NCBI GenBank assembly: GCA_036558125.1 | Contig: DATBGE010000143.1 | Span: forward strand, 9,422 to 73,421 | From: DATBGE01 sp036558125 | GTDB taxonomy: Bacteria; Gemmatimonadota; Gemmatimonadetes; Gemmatimonadales; GWC2-71-9 | Length of the DNA stretch: 64,000 nt | Direction of reading: 5' to 3' | Part shown: positions 23,340 through 32,005 of the stretch, piece after piece | How positions within the stretch are numbered: the stretch's first letter is position 1 | How the letters are laid out: the number at the start of each line of letters is the position of its first letter | Program-made: the position numbers and the translations under genes | Notes under the pieces: generated by a model | The model's database searches: none | The model's input: the letters and a program-made list of their open reading frames with translations, nothing else | Told to the model about the DNA's origin: nothing

Positions 23340-24442
23340 ACGTCTATTGGCAACGCCGTCGGATCCGGGAACGCGTTGATGAACGCCTCAACGACCGCGG
23401 GGTCGAACTGAGTGCCGGAGCAGGTCCGGAGCTCGGTGTAAGCGTCCGCGGGATCCCGGGAAGGGCGGTAGGCCCGATTGGTGGTCATCGCGTCGAACGC
23501 GTCCACTACCCCAACGATCCGGGACTCGATGGGGATGATGTCTCCCTTGAGCCCGTCGGGGAATCCTTTGCCATCCATCCGCTCGTGGTGCGACCGCACG
23601 ATCCGGAGCACCACGCCCTTTTCCCGCGCGAGGGGCGCCAGGATCTTCTCACCGAGCAGAGTATGCTCGGTGATGTGCTGGAATTCGTCCGGCGTGAGCG
23701 GACCGGGTTTGTTGAGGACCGCTTCCCTGGTGCCGATTTTTCCGATGTCGTGCAACTCCGCACCGAGCCGGATGTGCTCCAGCATTTCTCCGGTATAGCC
23801 CAAGCGTAGTGCCGTCTTCACGGCGTAGCGGCTTACCCGGCGGGAATGGCCCTGGGTGTAGGCATCTTTCGCTTCGAGAGCGTGGGCCAGCGTCTGCACC
23901 GCTTCGAGAAAAAGCTCGCTGATCCGGGTGGCCTGGCTGCGTACCCTCCGCTCGAGATTCTTCTGGTAGAACCGCCGCTGGAGCAGCAGCTCGCGCTTTT
24001 CGAGGGCCTTGAGCACCCGGGCCCGGACTTCCTCCAGCATCGCCGGCTTCTGGAGATAATCGAGCGCTCCCTTTTCCAGGCAGGAGACCGCGGTCTTCAC
24101 CTCGGCGACACCGGAGAGCATGATGACCGCGGTGTCGGGATAGCGGGCGAGTACTCCCTCCAACAGCCCCAGCCCGTCCATCCCCGGCATGTTGATATCG
24201 GAGATGATGAGCGGGACCTCACCTTCGCTCTCGAGCAGGGCCAGAGCCTCCTCACCGCTTCCCGCTTCGAGGCAGGTAAAGCCGAGACTCTGAATCATGC
24301 GCACCATAGCACCGCGCACCTTGAGGTCGTCGTCGGCGACGAGCGCGCGCGGCGCCAGCACCCGGGGCTCCGGGGGCGTGACCCCGCGCAAATGGCTTCT
24401 CCACCCTCTAGCGGGCGTTCGATCCACCGGTTTCTCCGTCAC
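23336..24442 (-). CDS. Response regulator with HD-GYP domain (c-di-GMP phosphodiesterase type)
   Basis: 368 residues from a GTG at 24442. The receiver domain (30-145) has acidic ADDD, phospho-acceptor D82 (IISDINMPGMDG), S110 and K132 (YLQKP). A coiled linker (146-180) joins it to an HD-GYP domain with GHSRRVS (199), HD at 231-232 (ELHDIGKIG), HH at 285-286 (RSHHERMDGKGFPDGL) and DAFDAMT. The GYP tripeptide reads GFP, which is common in active members, and the metal ligands are intact, so hydrolysis of cyclic di-GMP is expected. No cognate kinase is adjacent. The N-terminal 28 residues are basic and not conserved; the true start could be slightly downstream. Confidence 0.92.
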   Translation of the reverse strand: MTEKPVDRTPARGWRSHLRGVTPPEPRVLAPRALVADDDLKVRGAMVRMIQSLGFTCLEAGSGEEALALLESEGEVPLIISDINMPGMDGLGLLEGVLARYPDTAVIMLSGVAEVKTAVSCLEKGALDYLQKPAMLEEVRARVLKALEKRELLLQRRFYQKNLERRVRSQATRISELFLEAVQTLAHALEAKDAYTQGHSRRVSRYAVKTALRLGYTGEMLEHIRLGAELHDIGKIGTREAVLNKPGPLTPDEFQHITEHTLLGEKILAPLAREKGVVLRIVRSHHERMDGKGFPDGLKGDIIPIESRIVGVVDAFDAMTTNRAYRPSRDPADAYTELRTCSGTQFDPAVVEAFINAFPDPTALPIDV

Positions 24443-24496
24443 CTTGCCGCGCTTTGTTCAAGGCCATTAGGTTCCCGCCACCCTTTCTCCCCTGCA

Positions 24497-25660
24497 ATGA
24501 CCAGGATTCGCTCGAAAGATCTGGATCGGGGCTTCTCCACCCGCGCAGTGCACGCCGGCCAGCAGGAAGATCCGCTGGCCGGGGCCGTGATGACACCAAT
24601 CTACCAGACCAGTACCTATGTCCAAGAGGGTCTGGGGCGCCACAAAGGCTACGAGTACGCCCGCACTCAGAACCCGACCCGTGAGGCGTTGGAGCGCAAC
24701 GTCGCCAGCCTCGAGGGCGGACAATACGGCTTCGCGTTCGGCTCAGGTCTCGCGGCGACCGACACGGTGCTCAAGCTACTCTCCGCCGGGGACCACGTCG
24801 TCTGCGGTGAGAATGTCTACGGCGGAACTCACCGGTTGATGGAACGGGTCTACGCCCGGCTCGGACTGTCGTTCACCTTCGTGGATGCGCGCGATATCCG
24901 GAATATCGAGCGGGCGGTAACACCCGCGACCCGGATGATCTACTGCGAGACGCCCACCAATCCGATGATGCACATCACGGATCTCGCCGCGGTGGGTGAT
25001 CTCACGCAGGCGCGCGGGCTGCTCCTCGCCGTCGACAACACCTTCGCTACACCGTTCTTCCAGCGGCCGCTCTCATCCGGAGCGGACATCGTCATTCATT
25101 CCACGACCAAGTACCTGAACGGCCACAGCGACATGGTGGGCGGTGTCGTCGTCACGTCACGCGACGACCTCGCCGAGCGGATCGGCTTTCTGCAGAACGG
25201 AGCCGGCGCGGTTCCCGGCCCCATGGATTGCTGGCTGGCACTGCGCGGCATCAAGACATTGCCGCTGCGCATGCGCCGACACGACGAAAACGGGCGTCGC
25301 ATCGCTCAATGGCTCAGCCAACATCGTGCCATCACGAAGATTTACTATCCCGGCCTGCCGTCTCATCCCCAGCACGACCTGGCCTGCCGGCAGATGACCG
25401 GCTTTGGTGGAATGATCTCGATCGACCTGGGGGACCCCGAGAAGGCCCGGCGAATGGCCGAACGGACGAACATCTTCGCCTTGGCCGAGTCTCTGGGCGG
25501 TGTCGAGAGCCTGATCGGCCATCCCGCGTCAATGACACACGCGTCAGTTCCGGTCGCGATGCGTCAGGCAATGGGCCTCACCGACAGCCTGATTCGCCTG
25601 AGCTGCGGCATTGAGGACGCCGAGGACCTGATGGCGGACTTGGAGCAGGCGCTAGGGTAG
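24497..25660 (+). CDS. Cystathionine gamma-synthase / gamma-lyase family PLP enzyme
   Basis: 387 residues from the ATG at 24497, of the Cys/Met metabolism PLP family (trans-sulfuration). The PLP lysine is K205 in VIHSTTKYLNGHSDMVGGVV. Other family landmarks are YEYARTQNPTREALERNVASLE, FGSGLAATDTVLKLL, YGGTHRL, ETPTNPMMHITDL, VDNTFATPFFQRPL, and the C-terminal ESLIGHPASMTHAS and IRLSCGIED. These motifs are shared by MetB, CGL/MccB and relatives, so synthase and lyase cannot be told apart by eye. The frame is open far upstream, but that part is antisense to the HD-GYP gene. The two genes are divergent with a 54-nt gap. Confidence 0.92.
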   Translation: MTRIRSKDLDRGFSTRAVHAGQQEDPLAGAVMTPIYQTSTYVQEGLGRHKGYEYARTQNPTREALERNVASLEGGQYGFAFGSGLAATDTVLKLLSAGDHVVCGENVYGGTHRLMERVYARLGLSFTFVDARDIRNIERAVTPATRMIYCETPTNPMMHITDLAAVGDLTQARGLLLAVDNTFATPFFQRPLSSGADIVIHSTTKYLNGHSDMVGGVVVTSRDDLAERIGFLQNGAGAVPGPMDCWLALRGIKTLPLRMRRHDENGRRIAQWLSQHRAITKIYYPGLPSHPQHDLACRQMTGFGGMISIDLGDPEKARRMAERTNIFALAESLGGVESLIGHPASMTHASVPVAMRQAMGLTDSLIRLSCGIEDAEDLMADLEQALG

Positions 25661-25738
25661 CATGCCGTTCCGTATCAGAATGAAACGAAGTAGAATTCAC
25701 GACGTAGGGTCGCTCTCCTCACCACGGACGAGCCGTCT

Positions 25739-26755
25739 ATGAGCACCTCGGTTCCAAGCACGCGGCCGCGGCGTACCCTGCCCCAGATTGCCGCCGTTTC
25801 CTGGGAACATCCGGCCGATCGCGCAGCCCTTCAGGCGATGCGGGCGGTTCCCGGCTTCGATGAAGCGGTCCGCAAGATCGTGGCGATCCTGGGCGGAGAG
25901 CGCGGTATCCGCCTCCTGTTCCAGGCCAACGCAGTGAAGGCCGGTCCCTCCCAACTTCCCACGCTCTACAGCACGCATGTCGAGGTGTGCACCACCTTCG
26001 ACTGGCCCAAGGTTCCCGAGCTGTTCGTCACCCAGACTCCGATATTCAATGCCGGAGCCTACGGGGTGGACGATCCCTTCATCGTCCTGCACTCCGCGGC
26101 GTTGGAAATGCTCGACGACGAAGAGATGCGGGCGCTCATCTCGCACGAGATGGGACACGTGATGAGCGGCCATGCGCTCTACCGCACCATCGCCGAGATC
26201 CTGTTGCTGGTGAGTTTCTCGGCGTTGCCCATCCTCGCGGGCATCGCGCTTCTTCCGATCCGCCTCGCCCTCTTGGAATGGATGCGGAAGTCGGAGCTCT
26301 CGAGCGATCGCGCCGGCCTGCTGGGGAGCCAGGACCCCCTTGCGTCCCAGCGGCTGTTCATGAAAATGTCGGGCGGCGTGCGACCGCCCAACGTGGTGGG
26401 CCAGCTCAATCTGGAAGCGTTCATGGCCCAGGCGCAGGAGTATTCCCAGAGCAACGAGGGTCTCGATGTGATCTACAAGATCCTCAACACTCTGGCGCTC
26501 ACCCATCCGATGCACACCGTGCGAGCCGGCGAGCTGCAGCAGTGGATGGCGGCCGGCGAGTACGACCGGATTCTTCGCGGCGAATACACCAGGCGTGGGC
26601 CGGAGTCGGCCTCGCGCCCGCTCCGCGATGACTTCGCCGAGGCGGGGAGTCATTACGCCCGGGAGACCCGGGAGACGCTGGATCACGTGGTCGACGCCGC
26701 CAAGAAGGCCGCGAACCGGGTGGGAGAGGCCTTCCGGAAAGCGCAGGAGAAATGA
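25739..26755 (+). CDS. M48-family zinc metallopeptidase
   Basis: 338 residues. Zinc motif HEMGH at 136-140 in MRALISHEMGHVMSGHALY, followed by a hydrophobic hairpin (about 150-180, LLLVSFSALPILAGIALLPI) and then LEWMRKSELSSDRAGLLGSQ, where the acidic residue downstream provides the third ligand in M48 proteins. The layout (HExxH, membrane hairpin, SSDRAG) matches the HtpX/M48 group of membrane-associated proteases involved in protein quality control. There is no N-terminal signal, so the active site would face the cytoplasm. The C-terminus (about 300-338) is a helical Ala/Lys-rich tail. It overlaps purD by 4 nt (ATGA), so it is translationally coupled to a purine gene. Confidence 0.88.
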   Translation: MSTSVPSTRPRRTLPQIAAVSWEHPADRAALQAMRAVPGFDEAVRKIVAILGGERGIRLLFQANAVKAGPSQLPTLYSTHVEVCTTFDWPKVPELFVTQTPIFNAGAYGVDDPFIVLHSAALEMLDDEEMRALISHEMGHVMSGHALYRTIAEILLLVSFSALPILAGIALLPIRLALLEWMRKSELSSDRAGLLGSQDPLASQRLFMKMSGGVRPPNVVGQLNLEAFMAQAQEYSQSNEGLDVIYKILNTLALTHPMHTVRAGELQQWMAAGEYDRILRGEYTRRGPESASRPLRDDFAEAGSHYARETRETLDHVVDAAKKAANRVGEAFRKAQEK

Positions 26756-28038
26756 GAGTACTGGTCGTCGGAGGGGGAGGACGGGAACACGCGCTTTGCT
26801 GGGCGCTTCGTCACGACCTTCCCTCCGCCGACATCTACTGCGCGCCGGGTAATCCCGGCACTGCTGAAATCGCCACCAATCTCGAAATCTCCGCCACCGA
26901 CATCGATCGCCTCGCCGACGCGGCCGACGCCTACGGCATCGACCTCACCGTCGTTGGCCCCGAGCAGCCGCTCGCGCTGGGACTGGCCGACCGGCTTCGG
27001 GCGGAGGGCCGCTCGGTGTTCGGGCCCGGCGCCGCCGGCGCGGCCATCGAAGCATCGAAGGCCTTCGCGAAGGAAGTGATGAAAAAGGCCGGCGTGCCCA
27101 CCGCGGCGAGCCGGTCGTTCGATCGCCTGGACGAGGCCCTCCAGTACGTTGACAGTCACGCCGAGCCGCTGGTGGTAAAGGCGTCGGGCCTCGCCGGCGG
27201 CAAGGGCGCGGTGGTGTGCATGACGCGCGCGGATGCGCGCAGCGCGGTTCGCACCATGCTGGGCGAAGGACGATTCGGCCTGGCCGGCCGGGTCGTCGTC
27301 ATCGAAGAATTCATGGAAGGCGAAGAACTCTCGTTGCTGGCGATCACCGACGGGCAGAGCGTGGAGCTGCTCCCGGGCGCGCAGGACCACAAACGGCTGG
27401 GCGAGGGAGACCACGGGCCCAACACCGGAGGGATGGGGGCGTACAGCCCGGTGTCCATCGCCACTCCCGCTCTGCTGGAGCGAGTGGAGAAGGAAGTCCT
27501 GCTCCCCACGCTTCAGCAGCTTGCCCGCGAGGGGGCTCCTTTCTCCGGAGTCCTCTACGCCGGCCTGATGATCGGGCCGGATGGGAGCCCTCGTGTCGTC
27601 GAGTTCAACTGCCGGTTCGGAGACCCCGAGGCCCAGGTCATTCTCCCTCTCCTCGCCGGCGGCCTCGCGGAGTGCATGGCGAGTGTGGCGCGGGGACAGA
27701 CGCCGACGGCGCTCTCTCTCGAGCCCGGCCTCTTTGCCGTGACGACTGTGCTCGCGGCGCGCGGCTATCCGGAGGTTCCGGTCAAGGGAGCGGAGATCAC
27801 GATTCCCGAATCGCTGGCTCCGGAAGTGACCGTCTTTCATGCCGGCACCGCGCGTGACGAAGAGGGCACCTTGCGAGTAGCGGGAGGCCGGGTGCTGAAT
27901 GTGACAGCGGTCGCCTCCAGCTTCGAGGAGGCGCAGGCGAAGAGCCGGGAGGCCGCCGAGGCGATTCAGTTTGACGGCAAGGTCTTCCGCAGAGACATCG
28001 GATGGAGGGAGGCGGCGCGACTGACTTCCCGCGTGTGA
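26752..28038 (+). CDS. purD: PurD, phosphoribosylamine-glycine ligase
   Basis: Second step of de novo purine synthesis: ATP-dependent ligation of glycine to phosphoribosylamine. 428 residues, usual length. Landmarks: MRVLVVGGGGREHALCWAL, VVGPEQPLALGLADRLRAEG, SKAFAKEVMKKAGVPTA, VVKASGLAGGKGAVVC (ATP-grasp), GEELSLLAITDG, GDHGPNTGGMGAYSP, and EFNCRFGDPEAQVILPLL. The start overlaps the M48 peptidase stop. The last codons and the stop (tcccgcgtgtga) are the first bases of a 98-bp unit that is duplicated in tandem just downstream. Confidence 0.96.
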   Translation: MRVLVVGGGGREHALCWALRHDLPSADIYCAPGNPGTAEIATNLEISATDIDRLADAADAYGIDLTVVGPEQPLALGLADRLRAEGRSVFGPGAAGAAIEASKAFAKEVMKKAGVPTAASRSFDRLDEALQYVDSHAEPLVVKASGLAGGKGAVVCMTRADARSAVRTMLGEGRFGLAGRVVVIEEFMEGEELSLLAITDGQSVELLPGAQDHKRLGEGDHGPNTGGMGAYSPVSIATPALLERVEKEVLLPTLQQLAREGAPFSGVLYAGLMIGPDGSPRVVEFNCRFGDPEAQVILPLLAGGLAECMASVARGQTPTALSLEPGLFAVTTVLAARGYPEVPVKGAEITIPESLAPEVTVFHAGTARDEEGTLRVAGGRVLNVTAVASSFEEAQAKSREAAEAIQFDGKVFRRDIGWREAARLTSRV

Positions 28039-28221
28039 CGCAGGTCCTGCCTTGGTCGTCCTTCCTCTGTCATTGTACGGTTTTCACCTCCTTTGTAGGC
28101 GAAATTCCTACGAGAGCATGCGGTTCCCGCGTGTGACGCAGATCCTGCCCTAGTCGTACCTTCCTGTGTCATTATTGCGGCGTTCGCCTGCTCTTGTGGG
28201 CGGAAATTCTCAGGGAGGAAG
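28026..28221 (+). repeat. 98-bp imperfect tandem duplication between purD and the plastocyanin gene
   Basis: Copy 1 is 28026-28123 and copy 2 is 28124-28221. Both begin ttcccgcgtgtgacgcag (18 identical bases), then tcctgcc, agtcg/ggtcg, ccttcct, tgtcatt, and end in related purine/pyrimidine blocks. Both copies can form a stem near the 3' end (ttcacc...ggcgaa in copy 1, ttcgcc...ggcgga in copy 2) with loops of similar length, and gcagg/cctgc-type dyads near the 5' end. Copy 2 ends in the ribosome binding site gggagg of the next gene. It could be a duplicated promoter or leader RNA, or a structured 5' UTR. Confidence 0.75.
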
Positions 28222-28222
28222 T

Positions 28223-28645
28223 ATGTCTTCATCGCGCAGTCGCAGGACCTTGGCCCTCCTCTCACTGTCCCTCGTGGGGCTGGCGGGCCTGGCATGTGGT
28301 AGTACGACCAGTTACGGGAGCGGTGGTGGAGGTGGAAGCAACTATCCGAATCCCACCGGCGCTCAGGTCATCATGGTTCATGGCGCCAGGAATAAGACCA
28401 CCACCGCGTTCAGCCCGGACCCCTTCACGGTTTCGCTGAACGGTGCGGCTTCGGTCAGCGTCGAGTTCGGCAACGATGATAATGAGACCCATCATGTCGT
28501 CGAGAGCGTGGCGAATCCGACCTTTGACAGCGGCAACCTGCTCAAGGGGACGACGTATACCCACAACTTTACAACGGCCGGCACGTACAACTACCACTGC
28601 TCGATTCACCCGAACATGGTCGGGCAGATCAAGGTCAACCCGTAG
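28223..28645 (+). CDS. Plastocyanin/azurin-like blue-copper lipoprotein
   Basis: 140 residues. A lipoprotein signal with lipobox GLAC (C25) is followed by a Gly-rich spacer (SYGSGGGGGSNYPNP) and a cupredoxin domain. The type 1 copper ligands are in place: H90 or H91 (NETHHVVES) and the C-terminal CSIHPNM with C126, H129 and M132. Cupredoxins of this type carry electrons in the periplasm; here the protein should be anchored to a membrane. The start at 28223 is chosen for its strong ribosome binding site (agggaggaagt) and because an earlier in-frame ATG lies within the duplicated leader and lacks a signal peptide at the N-terminus. It is followed by a strong intrinsic terminator, so it is probably monocistronic. 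Confidence 0.9.
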   Translation: MSSSRSRRTLALLSLSLVGLAGLACGSTTSYGSGGGGGSNYPNPTGAQVIMVHGARNKTTTAFSPDPFTVSLNGAASVSVEFGNDDNETHHVVESVANPTFDSGNLLKGTTYTHNFTTAGTYNYHCSIHPNMVGQIKVNP

Positions 28646-28669
28646 CACAGGCTTCGAAAGTGCGGAGCA

Positions 28670-28696
28670 GGGCGCCCTTGCCGGCGCCCTTTTTTT
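28670..28696 (+). terminator. Rho-independent terminator of the plastocyanin gene
   Basis: gggcgcc, 6-nt loop (cttgcc region), ggcgccc, then a run of seven T. It starts 25 nt after the plastocyanin stop and is the clearest intrinsic terminator in the window. Confidence 0.9.
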
Positions 28697-28736
28697 GGCC
28701 ACCTTCAACCTCTTCAGACCTTCAGAGAGGACCTTC

Positions 28737-29279
28737 GTGCCGGAAACCCCACTCGCAGGATGGGAAAGCTTCTACGTCATTCTGGGCTCGTCCGCGGCGG
28801 CGCTGACCGGGCTTCAGTTCGTCGTCATGGCGCTGGTCGCTGATTTGCCCCGGGTGGGCTCGGTCCACGACATCGCGACCTACGGCACCCCCTCCGTCGT
28901 GCATTTCTGCACGGCACTGCTCATCTCATGCATCCTGAGTGCTCCCTGGCCGGATCTCGAAGCGGTTCACATCCCGCTGCTTCTCACCGCCGCGGCCGGG
29001 GTCGTGTATATGGTGATCGTGATCCGGCGGGCGCGCGGCCGAGGGAACTACAAGCCTGTTTTGGAAGACTGGATCTGGCACACCATGCTTCCCTTCCTCG
29101 CGTATGCCCTGGTCTGCGGTGCCGCTCTCGAACTGGAGCATCACCCGACCGCAGCACTCTTCCTGATCGGGGCTGCGACGCTACTGCTCGTCTTCATCGG
29201 GATTCACAACGCTTGGGATACCGTAGTGTGGATTGCGACGCAGGAGGCCCGGAAGAAAAAGGCTCACACCAGCGACTAG
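28737..29279 (+). CDS. Small integral membrane protein, uncharacterised
   Basis: 180 residues from a GTG at 28737, preceded by agagagg as a ribosome binding site. Five hydrophobic segments can be seen: about 9-33 (YVILGSSAAALTGLQFVVMA), 48-65 (VVHFCTALLISCIL), 75-95 (IPLLLTAAAGVVYMVIVI), 115-135 (MLPFLAYALVCGAALEL) and 140-165 (ALFLIGAATLLLVFIGIHNA). The tail is basic (EARKKKAHTSD). I recognise no catalytic motif and no named family. It stands alone between a terminator and a convergent two-component pair; its stop is adjacent to the receiver gene stop with no gap. Confidence 0.72.
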   Translation: MPETPLAGWESFYVILGSSAAALTGLQFVVMALVADLPRVGSVHDIATYGTPSVVHFCTALLISCILSAPWPDLEAVHIPLLLTAAAGVVYMVIVIRRARGRGNYKPVLEDWIWHTMLPFLAYALVCGAALELEHHPTAALFLIGAATLLLVFIGIHNAWDTVVWIATQEARKKKAHTSD

Positions 29280-29693
29280 CTAGAGTCCCTCGGCGGGAAC
29301 CCCCGCCGTTGCGGAGGGAACCGCTCGGGTGATCGCCTCGAGGAGCCGATCGCCGCAGATGGGTTTGTGCAGGTACTCGCAGACCCCGCAGGCCCGGTAA
29401 CGGGCTTCGGCTTCGGGCCCATCATCCGCGGTGTAAATCAGGGTGGGAAGCCGCACTCCTCTGCCGACAAGGTGCAAGTGCAGCTCGAGTCCGGTCATCT
29501 GCGGCATGTGCGCGTCGAGCAGCAGACAATCGGGAAGTCCCCCTCCGAGGGCCAGCGACTCGATGAACTCGGGGCCCGAGGCATAGACTGAGGGCCTGAG
29601 TCCGAGGGCTTCACACAGCCGCCGCAGGCCCACCCGGACCGAGGCTTCATCCTCGACGATCGCGACCGAGATCGGATGGGCCTGCCGGCTCAT
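29280..29693 (-). CDS. Single-domain response regulator (receiver only)
   Basis: 137 residues made of one receiver domain: acidic VEDE at 13-16, phospho-acceptor D60 (CLLLDAHMPQMTG), T/S switch residue in LIYTADD, and K109-like lysine in YLHKPI. There is no DNA-binding or enzymatic output domain, as in CheY- or FixJ-N-like single-domain regulators. The start ATG overlaps the stop of the upstream histidine kinase by 1 nt (TAATG), so the two are translationally coupled and form a cognate pair. Its output is probably a phospho-relay or protein-protein contact. The C-terminal tail (SATAGVPAEGL) is short and non-conserved. Confidence 0.9.
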   Translation of the reverse strand: MSRQAHPISVAIVEDEASVRVGLRRLCEALGLRPSVYASGPEFIESLALGGGLPDCLLLDAHMPQMTGLELHLHLVGRGVRLPTLIYTADDGPEAEARYRACGVCEYLHKPICGDRLLEAITRAVPSATAGVPAEGL

Positions 29694-31789
29694 TAGTGCT
29701 GGAAGGAAGGCAAATGCGTGGACCCGGGGCCTGGCGGTTCCAGGGCGACCTCAGGCGACGACACGAGCAGGCAGTGAACCGTAGCGCCACGATCGGCGTT
29801 GTTTTCCGCCCAAAGCCTGCCGCCGTGAGCCGCCACGATCGTCCGTGAAATTGAGAGTCCGAGCCCCAGCCCCTCGGACTTGGTCGTGACGAATGGTTCG
29901 AAGAGACGCTCCAGCAGCGCCGCCGGGATTCCGGTTCCAGAATCCCGGACCGAGACATGCACGTTGTTTCGCGCATCCACGTTCGCGATCAGCGTCAACC
30001 GCCGGTCGGCTGCCGCCGTGGAGGTCATGGCTTCACAGGCGTTGATGATCAGGTTGAGCAGCACCTGCTGGAGCTGCACCCGGTCTCCGAGTACGGAAGG
30101 GAGATCAGGCGACACCAGCGCCGTCGCAGTCACCCTCCGCGTAATCAGCTCGGCATGGGCCAGCTCGAACACCTCCGAGACGAGCTCCCGGATATCCATC
30201 GGCTGAAGGTGAGTGTCACCGCGTTTGAGCAGCGCCCGGAGGCGGCGGATGACCTGCGCAGCGCGCTGATCCTCGGAGGCGATGTCACCCAGAATCTCGT
30301 CTAACTCCTGCAGGTTGGCGGGTTCCCGCCGGAGCAGGCGCCGGGCGGCTTCCGCGTTGCTGGAGATCGCGGTCAGGGGCTGATTGAGCTCGTGGGCCAG
30401 GGCGCCGGAAAGCTGTCCCAGGACCGCGACTCGGGCCAGGTGAGAGAGTTCGCGCCGTTGTTCCTCGATCTGCATCAGGGCCTGTCGTCGCGCGGTCACG
30501 TTCGCTCGGGTCACTACCGCGCCACCATCTGGCCGCGCCAGTGTCTCGAGGCTCAGCGCGTAGCGCTCACGCTTCCCATCCTGGCCCTGATCATATTCCA
30601 TTTCGAAGCGGCGGCTCTCGCGACGCAGTACCCGCTGGACCCCGGCCAGCGCCCGCGCCGCCGTCTCGTCCCCCTGGTCCGCTGCCGCGCGGCAAGCCTC
30701 GAGGTAGTCGTCTCCCACGCCCACCCGGTGGAACAGTTCCACCTCGGCGGTCTCGGCGAAGCGCCGCCAGGAATCGTTGGCTTCGAGCACAATCCCGCGA
30801 GCGTCGAGGATCGCGACGTGATCCTGAAGCGAGGCAAGTAGCGCGTGATAGAGCTGGACGACCTTGTGGCGCCCGCTGTTGACCGCGGCAATGCAGAGCA
30901 CAGGGAGCGTCGTCAGGAGCAGGAAGACCTGCAGCAGAATAACGTTGGCGTCGGTCGCGGTCGCAACGAACGGGCCGGTGCCCCGATCGGCGGCCCCGAT
31001 TGCACCGAAGGCTACGAAGGTCAGTGCAAGGCTGGCTCCCGCCGGGCCAAAGCGCAGCGCCGCCCAGATCAGCACCGGCAGCGGTGAGTAGAGGGGAAGG
31101 GCGATGTGCCAGGGGTGGCGGCCGCGCCAGAGCAGGGCGATGGCACAGGTCAACGCCAGCCCAACAGTCAGCAGGATCCCCTCGAGAATCCGTCGCCGTT
31201 CAATGCGCTGATACCACAGACTCGGCATGCCAGCAACGGTGAGTACCAGCGCCGGCAGCAGGGTCAGGCCGGTGAGGGCGTTCGACATGAACCAGCCCCT
31301 CCAGGGATCCCAGTACGTCGTGGCCCCACCGTGCAGCACGACATCGGCCGCGCCGAGGCTGGCTCCCACTGCTGGCGCGACGAGGACCGCGCTGAGAACG
31401 AACAGGGCCAGGGCGCGGACACTGTCCAGCCGCGGCGGGCCACCGAAGGCCCACTGCAGCAGGACCGCCGCGGTGAGCGCTCGCGAAATGTTCGCCACGT
31501 CAGCCAGCAGCACCCAGCTCACACTCCATTGAGGCCAATGGGCGATGAAATGGGCGATGGAGCCGACCAGGATGTACCAGATCCAGTCCCGCCGCGCAGT
31601 GGCGATCAGCGCCGCGGTCAGGATGGCATAGGGCGGGAAGAGAACGGCGGCGCCGATCTCGGGATATCGCAGCACGGCGCCAAGGTAGTTGCCGAGCAGA
31701 ATGGCGGGGGTAAAAAGCAGCAACCCGGGCGCAAGGGGAACAAGCCCTGCGTCGGCCACGGCGGCCTCGCGCGGATGCTGTGCGGTCAT
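29693..31789 (-). CDS. MASE1-PAS sensor histidine kinase
   Basis: 698 residues. The N-terminal 300 residues contain about eight hydrophobic segments with MASE1-like sequence (FPPYAILTAALIATARRDWI, WVLLADVANISRALTAAVLL, WRGWFMSNALTGLTLLPALV). A PAS domain follows (about 316-435, HVAILDARGIVLEANDSWRR) and then HisKA with phospho-acceptor H466 (SGALAHELNQPLTAISSNAE). The HATPase is intact: NLIINACEAM (N box), VRDSGTGIP (G1), and KSEGLGLGLSISRTIV (G2). The PAS-HELNQPL arrangement recalls FixL/DctB-type kinases. The start is the ATG at 31789; an earlier ATG would add 52 Pro/Arg residues lying antisense to the mutM upstream region. Coupled to the receiver gene downstream. Confidence 0.92.
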   Translation of the reverse strand: MTAQHPREAAVADAGLVPLAPGLLLFTPAILLGNYLGAVLRYPEIGAAVLFPPYAILTAALIATARRDWIWYILVGSIAHFIAHWPQWSVSWVLLADVANISRALTAAVLLQWAFGGPPRLDSVRALALFVLSAVLVAPAVGASLGAADVVLHGGATTYWDPWRGWFMSNALTGLTLLPALVLTVAGMPSLWYQRIERRRILEGILLTVGLALTCAIALLWRGRHPWHIALPLYSPLPVLIWAALRFGPAGASLALTFVAFGAIGAADRGTGPFVATATDANVILLQVFLLLTTLPVLCIAAVNSGRHKVVQLYHALLASLQDHVAILDARGIVLEANDSWRRFAETAEVELFHRVGVGDDYLEACRAAADQGDETAARALAGVQRVLRRESRRFEMEYDQGQDGKRERYALSLETLARPDGGAVVTRANVTARRQALMQIEEQRRELSHLARVAVLGQLSGALAHELNQPLTAISSNAEAARRLLRREPANLQELDEILGDIASEDQRAAQVIRRLRALLKRGDTHLQPMDIRELVSEVFELAHAELITRRVTATALVSPDLPSVLGDRVQLQQVLLNLIINACEAMTSTAAADRRLTLIANVDARNNVHVSVRDSGTGIPAALLERLFEPFVTTKSEGLGLGLSISRTIVAAHGGRLWAENNADRGATVHCLLVSSPEVALEPPGPGSTHLPSFQH

Positions 31790-32005
31790 CAACCGGTGCG
31801 ATTGGCGCGTTTGTCCCTCGGAGCGCCGAGCCGGGTCGGTTCCTACCGGCTGGCGGGACCCAATATGACGCGCCGGCTCTGGCCCGGCTATTGGTCCAGA
31901 GGGAACGGCTTCCGGCACTTCGGCGGGTCTCCGGGCACCGTTCACGGAGGAACGAAGTCACCCCGACCGTGGGTCGGCCACCCTTCCGACTATAGATTAG
32001 TGGAA

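Noticed and set aside
31790..32005. Promoter pair in the kinase/mutM divergent spacer
   Set aside because: tatagatt near mutM is suggestive, but I found no matching -35 region at a standard distance, so no promoter is listed.
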